Shown here: positions 58,156-64,000 of the stretch, piece by piece
How positions within the stretch are numbered: the stretch's first letter is position 1
How the letters are laid out: every line of letters starts with the position of its first letter
Assembly: GCF_002005145.1 (NCBI RefSeq)
Contig: NZ_CP019698.1
Location: forward strand, 1,860,001-1,924,000
Length of the DNA: 64,000 nt
Reading direction: 5' to 3'
Origin: Desulforamulus ferrireducens
GTDB lineage: Bacteria > Bacillota > Desulfotomaculia > Desulfotomaculales > Desulfotomaculaceae
Notes under the pieces: generated by a model
The model's database searches: none
Told to the model about the DNA's origin: nothing
The model's input: only the letters and a program-made list of their open reading frames with translations
Position numbers and translations under genes: made by a program

Positions 58156-60765
58156 TTACTGCTCCCTTAATCTTTTTTGTAGCTTATCTAAATAAATTAA
58201 GCTTTCCAAGGGGGTCAGGTTGGCTAAATCTAAAGCCAGGATCTCCTCTTTTAACTCATCCTTAGTTTCGTTAAATATGGTTAATTGCTCCTCAACACCG
58301 GCAGCCACCTGGCCTTTGCCGGCAACCACCTCTCTGGTGGCCTGTTGATGGTGCTCTAACTGAGCTACCAGTTGACTGGCACGCTGAATAATTTCCCCAG
58401 GCAAACCTGCCAGCTTGGCACAATGCACACCGTAACTTTTACTGGCTTTGGCGCGTACCACTTTACGCAAGAAGGCCACTTCGTTACCCTGTTCCTTAAC
58501 TGCGGTGGCATAGTTGGTTAAACCAGGCAGCAAACCTTCCAATTCTGCCAGTTCATGATAGTGGGTGGAAAAGAGCGTCCGGCAGCCCAACTTATTATGC
58601 AAAAACTCAATCACCGCTTGGGCAATGGCCATCCCCTCCAAATTGGAAGTTCCCCTGCCCAATTCATCAATAATTACCAAGCTCCTAGGGGTGGCGTGAT
58701 CGAGAATTTGTTTGGTTTCAAACATCTCCACCATAAAGGTGCTCTGACCTGATGTAAGGTCATCGGAGGCACCCACCCGGGCAAAGATTCTGTCCACAAT
58801 ACCAATCTTGGCGGCAGTTGCCGGTACAAAGCTACCCACTTGGGCCATAAGCACCAGCAGTGCCACTTGTCTTTGGTAGGTGCTCTTGCCACCCATATTG
58901 GGTCCGGTGATCAGCCCCAGGCGTTCTGACCCATTGTCTAAATAGGTATCATTGGGCACAAAACCACCGGCTCCCAGAGTAAGCTCCACCACCGGATGCC
59001 TTCCCTCTTTAATTTGGATGATGCCGTCCTGGCAAATCTCGGGGCGGCTATATCCCTGGCGGTAAGCCACCTCTGCCAGGGAAAGCAAAGCATCCACCTG
59101 GGCCACCAAATCCGCGGTACGGCGGATGCGGCTTACTTCCCCTGCCACTTTATTACGAATTTCCACGAAAAGATTGTATTCCAGCTCTACCAATCTATCT
59201 TCGGCACCGAGGATTAAACTCTCATATTCCTTTAATTCCGGTGTAATAAACCTTTCGGCATTGGCCAGGGTTTGGCGACGCTGGTAATAATCCGGTACTG
59301 AGTTTAAATTGGCTCTGGTTACTTCTATGTAGTAACCAAATACTTTATTAAAGCCAACCTTTAAGCTTTTAATGCCTGTTCTTTCCTTTTCCCTTGCCTC
59401 CAGACCAGCCAGCCAAGCCTTGCCATCCCTGGCGGCTGTACGCAATTGATCTATCTCAGGGTGAAAACCTTCCCTGATTAATCCACCGTCCCGCAGGGAA
59501 ACAGGTGGGTTATCAGCCAGAGCTGAGGTTAATAAGGCTTGCAGATCCTCCAGTGTATCGAATTCCCCATAGATTCTCTTTAACATACTACTTTGGGTCT
59601 GCCGCAAAAGCCCATATAGGCCAGGCAGCTTGTTTAAAGAGTTCAGCAGAGCTAATAAATCCCGACCGTTAGCAGTACCATAGGCTGCCCGAGCGGTGAG
59701 TCTTTCCAGGTCATAAACATGTTTCAGTGCTTCGCCCATTTCTTGCCGCAGCATCAGGGAATTGACCAATTCCTCCACAGCATCCAGACGCTCTTCAATT
59801 TTGGCGGCATCTATTAAAGGCTGTTCTAACCAGCTTTTGAGCAAGCGTCCCCCCATGGCCGTTTTAGTATGATCTAACACCCAAAGAAGAGAGCCCTTTT
59901 TATCTCCCTCTCGCAAGGATTTGGTAATTTCCAGGTTACGTCTGGCAATGCTGTCCAGGATCATAAAGCCCTGGGGAGAATAGGTGGTAATCTCGGTAAT
60001 ATGCGTAAGCTGCCTTTTCTGTGTTTCCAAGAGATACCGCAACAGGCAGCCGGCCGAGGTACAAAGGGCGGTATTGGCCAAACAGCCGGAAATATCCGTG
60101 GCTGCAAAATGCTCCTTCAATGTCTGGGCAGCACTGGCAAAAGCAAAGTAATCATCAGATAAAACTGTCAGAACAGTGGTTGGCAGCAAACGCAAAAAAT
60201 CAGCGACCTTCTCCTGTTGGGGGAAGGTGGCTGGTGACAAAAATTCCCGGGGTGAAAGTCTGGCTATTTCATCCAATAGACTATCCAAAGCCCCAGGACC
60301 TACCATTTCCGCTACTTGGAAAAGCCCGGTGGAAAGATCGCTTACAGCCATACCGTAATGATTGGGGCTAATTTCACTGACAGCAACCAGGTAGTTATTG
60401 TCCTTCTCTGGCAGCAAACTACCTTCAATGACCGTACCGGGAGTAACCACACGGATAATTTCCCGGCGCACAATGCCCTTGCTGGCCTTAGGGTCCTCCA
60501 CCTGCTCACAAATGGCCACTTTATATCCTTTGTCGATTAGTTTACTAATATAGTTTTCCGCAGCGTGATAGGGTACACCACACATGGGAATTCGTTCGGT
60601 TTCTCCACCATCTCGACCGGTGAGGGTAATTTCCAACTCTCTGGAACCCACTATGGCATCTTCAAAAAACATTTCATAAAAATCACCCAGTCGAAAAAAC
60701 AAAATGGCATCAGGAGCCTGTTTCTTTATTTCTAAATACTGCTGCATCATCGGGGTTAAAGCCAC
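58156..60765 (-). CDS. mutS: DNA mismatch repair protein MutS
   Basis: 869 aa from the GTG at 60765, nine bases after GGAGG; it gives the family N-terminus (ALTPMMQQYLEIKKQAPDAILFFRLGDFYEMFFEDA). Mismatch-reading F-x-E is in GDFYEMF, clamp and core helices follow, and the ATPase has GPNMGGKSTYQRQVALLVLMAQ, ELGRGTSNLEG and STHYHELAELE. The frame stays open upstream to 60885 without a ribosome site. Confidence 0.97.
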   Translation of the reverse strand: MALTPMMQQYLEIKKQAPDAILFFRLGDFYEMFFEDAIVGSRELEITLTGRDGGETERIPMCGVPYHAAENYISKLIDKGYKVAICEQVEDPKASKGIVRREIIRVVTPGTVIEGSLLPEKDNNYLVAVSEISPNHYGMAVSDLSTGLFQVAEMVGPGALDSLLDEIARLSPREFLSPATFPQQEKVADFLRLLPTTVLTVLSDDYFAFASAAQTLKEHFAATDISGCLANTALCTSAGCLLRYLLETQKRQLTHITEITTYSPQGFMILDSIARRNLEITKSLREGDKKGSLLWVLDHTKTAMGGRLLKSWLEQPLIDAAKIEERLDAVEELVNSLMLRQEMGEALKHVYDLERLTARAAYGTANGRDLLALLNSLNKLPGLYGLLRQTQSSMLKRIYGEFDTLEDLQALLTSALADNPPVSLRDGGLIREGFHPEIDQLRTAARDGKAWLAGLEAREKERTGIKSLKVGFNKVFGYYIEVTRANLNSVPDYYQRRQTLANAERFITPELKEYESLILGAEDRLVELEYNLFVEIRNKVAGEVSRIRRTADLVAQVDALLSLAEVAYRQGYSRPEICQDGIIQIKEGRHPVVELTLGAGGFVPNDTYLDNGSERLGLITGPNMGGKSTYQRQVALLVLMAQVGSFVPATAAKIGIVDRIFARVGASDDLTSGQSTFMVEMFETKQILDHATPRSLVIIDELGRGTSNLEGMAIAQAVIEFLHNKLGCRTLFSTHYHELAELEGLLPGLTNYATAVKEQGNEVAFLRKVVRAKASKSYGVHCAKLAGLPGEIIQRASQLVAQLEHHQQATREVVAGKGQVAAGVEEQLTIFNETKDELKEEILALDLANLTPLESLIYLDKLQKRLREQ

Positions 60766-60831
60766 TAATATCTCCCTCCTGCTCCCAATTATACCATAGC
60801 AGACAGAAGGTCGAGTAGAATAATCCCTTCC

Positions 60832-60951
60832 TTGTGGAACGATGTTATTAGAGAACGACTGCAGGAACTTAAGATTACTTCTCAAGTTATAACGGCAACA
60901 GGGGAATCCACAGTGGAATATTTAGTGGGAGACCTGCTAACCTTTCAGTAA
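60832..60951 (+). pseudogene. Possible short gene or gene remnant between mutS and ylbF
   Basis: Plus-strand frame starting at TTG and reading WNDVIRERLQELKITSQV, then ITATGESTVEYLVGDLL to a TAA; open upstream to 60769. Codon choice and the amphipathic pattern look protein-like, but there is no ribosome site and no family recognised. Could be chance. Confidence 0.2.
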
Positions 60952-60956
60952 ATAAC

Positions 60957-60980
60957 AAAACCTCCCAACCGGGAGGTTTT
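60957..60980 (-). terminator. Terminator after ylbF
   Basis: AAAACCTCCC (60957-60966), AACC, GGGAGGTTTT (60971-60980): perfect and symmetric. It lies 37 bases after the ylbF stop. Confidence 0.88.
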
Positions 60981-61016
60981 GGTGATTGTCGTAGAACTAC
61001 GACTATTCTCTTAGCC

Positions 61017-61394
61017 TCAAGAACGAGGACCGCAAGTTGAGCAACTATGACCTGCCGCAGGCTTTCCTTCGATACCTTCGCTAATCCGTTCATTTACTTG
61101 ATTAAGAAACTTTTGAAAGCTTTCTTGAATCTCCGCAAATTCACGAATTAAAGGGTTGGCCATCATTTGGTCTTCCAAGGCATAAACTTCATTCATCTGC
61201 TCTTCGGTCAATTCCTTGCCCTGCATACGCATCAATTGATGTCTCTGCTGCAGACCTTGGAACCTTTCAATTAGCATCATGGCGTCCACATCGGACATCA
61301 TAGCCGCTTCCTTTTGACGCATGGTTTTATATTTATCTGACTCAGCAATTAGTTTTCCCAGTTCCAGAGCCTTTTCTAAAACCACATCACTCAT
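61017..61394 (-). CDS. ylbF: YlbF/YmcA-family protein with a C-terminal CxxC
   Basis: 125 aa from the ATG at 61394, seven bases after GGGGAGGTG. All-helical: LEKALELGKLIAESDKYKTMRQKEAAMMSD, LQQRHQLMRMQGKELTEEQMNEV. Ends in HSCSTCGPRS. In B. subtilis YlbF, YmcA and YaaT form a complex that carries iron-sulfur clusters and governs RNase Y-dependent mRNA processing, sporulation and competence; the CxxC tail fits that. Between miaB and mutS, as in many clostridia. Confidence 0.88.
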   Translation of the reverse strand: MSDVVLEKALELGKLIAESDKYKTMRQKEAAMMSDVDAMMLIERFQGLQQRHQLMRMQGKELTEEQMNEVYALEDQMMANPLIREFAEIQESFQKFLNQVNERISEGIEGKPAAGHSCSTCGPRS

Positions 61395-61440
61395 TTTTTT
61401 CACCTCCCCTAAATTAACATCAGAGAATTATACTAGGGTA

Positions 61441-62805
61441 CTACTGTACCAGTTCTCCCTCTAATAAATTGAGTCTGCCTTTAATGATTTTTACCTGCAC
61501 TAAACTCCCTGTCAGTTCCAAAGGACCCTTGAAGACCACCAGCTTGTTGGTGCGAGTACGCCCGGCTAAACGATCGGGGTTGTTCTTAGTCTCCCCTTCC
61601 ACCAGGACTTCCATTACTTTTCCTTCATCTGCCTGATTGTTTTCCAAAGAAATTTGGTTCTGTAACTCTATAAGTCTTTGAATACGCTCGCTTTTAACCT
61701 CTTCCGGCACTTGCTCCATTTTGGCTGCCGGTGTGCCTGAGCGAATGTTATAGACAAAGGTAAAGGCACTGTCGTAACGAACCTGACGAACCAAATCTAA
61801 GGTATCTTGAAAATCCTCTTCCGTTTCCCCTGGAAAACCTACCATTAAATCAGCGGTAATACTGGCATGGGGAACAGCTTTTTTAATTTTTTTAATTAAT
61901 TCCAAATACTGCTCCCGAGTATAACCACGGTTCATGGCCTTGAGAATGCGATTACTGCCAGCCTGGGCCGGTAAGTGGTAATGCTCGCAAATCTTCTGAG
62001 CACCTGCCACCACCTCAATTAGTCTGTCATCAAAATCCCGGGGATGGGAGGTCATAAACCTGATACGTTCAAGACCTTCAATCTTATCTAAGTCTAAAAG
62101 CAAATCGGCAAAACGGTAGTTTTGTTCCAAATCTTTACCATAGGAATTAACGTTCTGTCCCAGCAGGGTAACCTCTTTATAGCCTTCCTGGACCAGTTCT
62201 TTAATTTCCCGCATGATATCCTCCGGGGTACGACTACGTTCACGTCCCCTGACGTAGGGCACAATACAATAGGTACAAAAGTTATTGCAACCATACATAA
62301 TGGTGACCCAGGCCTTTAGCTTATCCTTCCGACGGACAGGAATATTTTCAGCAATACCCTTTTCGCTGGCCCAAACCTCCAGCACTGCCTCTTGGTTCTC
62401 TTGCACCTGGTGAATCATGCGCGGCAGCTCATGGATGTTATGGGTGCCAAAAATAAGATCCACAAAGGGAAAGCTATGCCTGATCCTTTTAGCCACATCC
62501 TCCTGTTGGGGCATACAACCACAAACCCCCAGGATCAGGTCGGGCTTAGCTGTTTTGAGCTTCCGTAAGCGTCCCAGCAAGCCAAACACTTTACTTTCGG
62601 CAGTTTCCCGCACACAGCAGGTATTAAGCAAAATAATGTCGGCTTCACTTTGAGAGTCTGTTGGTTGGTAGCCCATGTCCTCCAACATGCCAGACAAAGA
62701 CTCGGCATCCCTTTCATTCATTTGACAACCAAAACTGGTTAGCATGTATTTTTTAGTGCCATTAACGTTATGAACTGGAGATTTGTATTGTATTTTTTCA
62801 GCCAT
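61441..62805 (-). CDS. miaB: tRNA-2-methylthio-N6-dimethylallyladenosine synthase
   Basis: 454 aa from the ATG at 62805 after GGAGG. UPF0004 domain with its three cysteines ([27 protein letters not shown]), radical-SAM [20 protein letters not shown], and a TRAM domain at the end ([13 protein letters not shown]). Two [4Fe-4S] clusters; inserts sulfur and a methyl group at C2 of i6A37. Complements miaA in the same region. Confidence 0.97.
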   Translation of the reverse strand: MAEKIQYKSPVHNVNGTKKYMLTSFGCQMNERDAESLSGMLEDMGYQPTDSQSEADIILLNTCCVRETAESKVFGLLGRLRKLKTAKPDLILGVCGCMPQQEDVAKRIRHSFPFVDLIFGTHNIHELPRMIHQVQENQEAVLEVWASEKGIAENIPVRRKDKLKAWVTIMYGCNNFCTYCIVPYVRGRERSRTPEDIMREIKELVQEGYKEVTLLGQNVNSYGKDLEQNYRFADLLLDLDKIEGLERIRFMTSHPRDFDDRLIEVVAGAQKICEHYHLPAQAGSNRILKAMNRGYTREQYLELIKKIKKAVPHASITADLMVGFPGETEEDFQDTLDLVRQVRYDSAFTFVYNIRSGTPAAKMEQVPEEVKSERIQRLIELQNQISLENNQADEGKVMEVLVEGETKNNPDRLAGRTRTNKLVVFKGPLELTGSLVQVKIIKGRLNLLEGELVQ

Positions 62806-62998
62806 CACTCTGCCTCCAGAATAGAACATTGAAAATTTTAACATAAGCACTAACATTTTCCCATATTTATAGCGAGAATGCAAACCATTCTATTTAGTTT
62901 TAGGTTTTTGTAAGATAAACATACGATTATTTATGTAAACATTGGGGACAAGTAATCTACCATGTGGGAGGGCAAAATCACAATATGACTAAAATTTC

Positions 62999-63018
62999 GC
63001 CAGCCTAATTCGGCTGGC
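62999..63018 (-). terminator. Terminator after the SRAP gene
   Basis: GCCAGCC (62999-63005), six-base loop, GGCTGGC (63012-63018); on the minus strand followed by GAAATTTTAG. Confidence 0.75.
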
Positions 63019-63027
63019 ACTTGACCT

Positions 63028-63717
63028 TTAAAAGAAAGAAATTTGTTCCGCAACTGGAACCCTGTCTATCAGATTGGGGCTATCATACTGTGTAGAGTTG
63101 AGCAAATTGGAAACGGGGTAAGAAATCATTTCCCCTTTGTAAGGAACTAATAACTCTTTTAATTTGTCAAGGTTGTCTAATTCAAGCCAGAGCTGTTGAG
63201 CTTCTTTTTCAGCCAGAATTACCGGCATTCTATGGTGTACGGCTTTCACATCCTCGTTCGCTTCGGTTGTAATTATGCTACAACTTACAATATCTATACC
63301 CTGAGGTGAAATCCACCTGTCCCAAATGCCCGCAAAGGCAAAAACTTTCTCGTTTGGTAGCACAAATCTAAGGGGTTGCTTCTTGTTCCCTTCCTTCTTC
63401 CATTCAAAGAAACTATCTGCTGGAATCAAGCATCTTCTTTGCTGGAAGGAACTTTTGTAGGCTAGCTTTTCAGACAAGGTCTCAGCCCTTGCATTTATCA
63501 TTTTGTTCCCAACGCCAGGGTCTTTAGCCCAGCTTGGTATCAGTCCCCATTTCATCCATTGTGCCATCCTTTTACCCTTTTCGAAAGTAACAACAGGTAT
63601 TAGCTGAGATGGGGCAACATTGTAACGGGGCTGATGTTCATCAACTTTTAAAATATCTACACCAAATATCTCGACCAAGTCAGATAAACTAATTGTAATT
63701 GTAAATCTCCCACACAA
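63028..63717 (-). CDS. yedK: SRAP-domain protein (HMCES/YedK family)
   Basis: 229 aa. Catalytic Cys2 (MCGRFT), the WGLIPSWAKD motif, NARAETLSEK, RCLIPADSFFEWKK and TTEANEDVKAVHHRMPVIL contain the residues that form a DNA-protein crosslink with abasic sites in single-stranded DNA and shield them. Start: the first ATG, whose Met must be removed to expose Cys2. Single gene with its own terminator. Upstream, 63718-64000, is AT-rich with no further gene visible. Confidence 0.94.
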   Translation of the reverse strand: MCGRFTITISLSDLVEIFGVDILKVDEHQPRYNVAPSQLIPVVTFEKGKRMAQWMKWGLIPSWAKDPGVGNKMINARAETLSEKLAYKSSFQQRRCLIPADSFFEWKKEGNKKQPLRFVLPNEKVFAFAGIWDRWISPQGIDIVSCSIITTEANEDVKAVHHRMPVILAEKEAQQLWLELDNLDKLKELLVPYKGEMISYPVSNLLNSTQYDSPNLIDRVPVAEQISFF

Positions 63718-64000
63718 TGTTATCGCCCTCTATTTCCTAACAAAATAGTATACCGCTTGAATCAAACTTACACTCTGCTCTCTAACATGATATTAAAAAG
63801 TCCATTTCTCCTTTTTTTATTTTTCAACACTATTAATTATCTACATTTCAATTCATTTCATTTATATTTCTAATATTCCTTCTTTATTTAAAGTAAACAT
63901 TAAATTGTAATAGTGTCAAATTTATTTATATAGAGCATTTTGCATAATGAACACATCCAGAATTCTCAAGGGTTTATTTTAGGATAAAAAAGGACTTCAC

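Noticed and set aside
1-64000. CRISPR arrays, tRNA/rRNA genes, transposases, prophage genes
   Set aside because: Looked for on both strands by eye; no regularly spaced repeats, no cloverleaf-like or rRNA sequence and no mobile-element proteins were recognised.

Overview
The window looks like chromosomal DNA of a low-GC, endospore-forming, anaerobic Firmicute of the Peptococcaceae type (Desulfotomaculum/Desulforamulus-like). This is inferred from gene content and order, not from a database match. The main pointers are: the block miaB-ylbF-mutS ... mutL-(methyltransferase)-miaA-hfq-spoVK-ynbB; lexA with a Firmicute-type SOS box; a succinate dehydrogenase/fumarate reductase plus class I two-subunit fumarase; many arsenic genes; and frequent GTG/TTG starts with strong GGAGG ribosome sites. 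No rRNA, tRNA, CRISPR array, transposase, integrase or phage gene was found.

Layout. 1-5.7 kb: the 3' part of a type I restriction-modification operon (hsdM end, hsdS, hsdR) followed by a stand-alone Mrr-type restriction protein. 5.7-7.7 kb: decayed sequence with two gene remnants, a perfect hairpin repeat, a winged-helix protein gene, and a roughly 340-bp nested inverted-repeat element. 7.7-11.8 kb: LytS/LytR-type two-component system and the transporter CstA. 11.8-19 kb: an arsenic/metalloid block with a redox-active thioredoxin-like protein, an ArsP-type permease, three ArsR repressors with recognisable operators, an ArsM methyltransferase fused to a GNAT acetyltransferase, a radical-SAM maturase and an Acr3 arsenite pump. 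A decayed copy of the cstA 3' end (19010-19072) lies in direct orientation on the far side of this block. 19.4-25.6 kb: menG, rnk, buk-ptb, a FapA/DUF342 protein and small membrane proteins.

25.7-33.4 kb holds a symmetrical locus: two YeiH-family (UPF0324) transporters, each followed by a tiny single-span membrane protein that has probably been overlooked. They surround a NarL-type histidine kinase/response regulator pair and a Cache-PAS sensor with no output domain. 33.5-42.5 kb is a C4-dicarboxylate module on the minus strand (fumAB, pckA, sdhCAB, mdh) headed by a sigma-54 activator. A near-consensus sigma-54 promoter and three 15-bp palindromes lie between the activator gene and fumA, so the activator very probably controls fumAB; fumA itself appears to start at ATT. 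42.6-43.7 kb: lexA and a cysteine-rich MerR regulator. 43.9-48.5 kb: a TRAP transporter operon (dctPQM) ending in an AtuA(DUF1446)/DUF4387 pair. 48.7-62.8 kb: housekeeping block of DNA repair, tRNA modification, RNA chaperone and sporulation genes, with a deacetylase-family protein and a hydantoinase-family protein inserted between mutS and mutL. 63-63.7 kb: an SRAP (HMCES/YedK) protein.

The parts most worth following up are the YeiH/small-protein/sensor locus, the sigma-54 circuit with the ATT start, the large nested inverted repeat, and the cstA 3'-end duplication bracketing the arsenic block.
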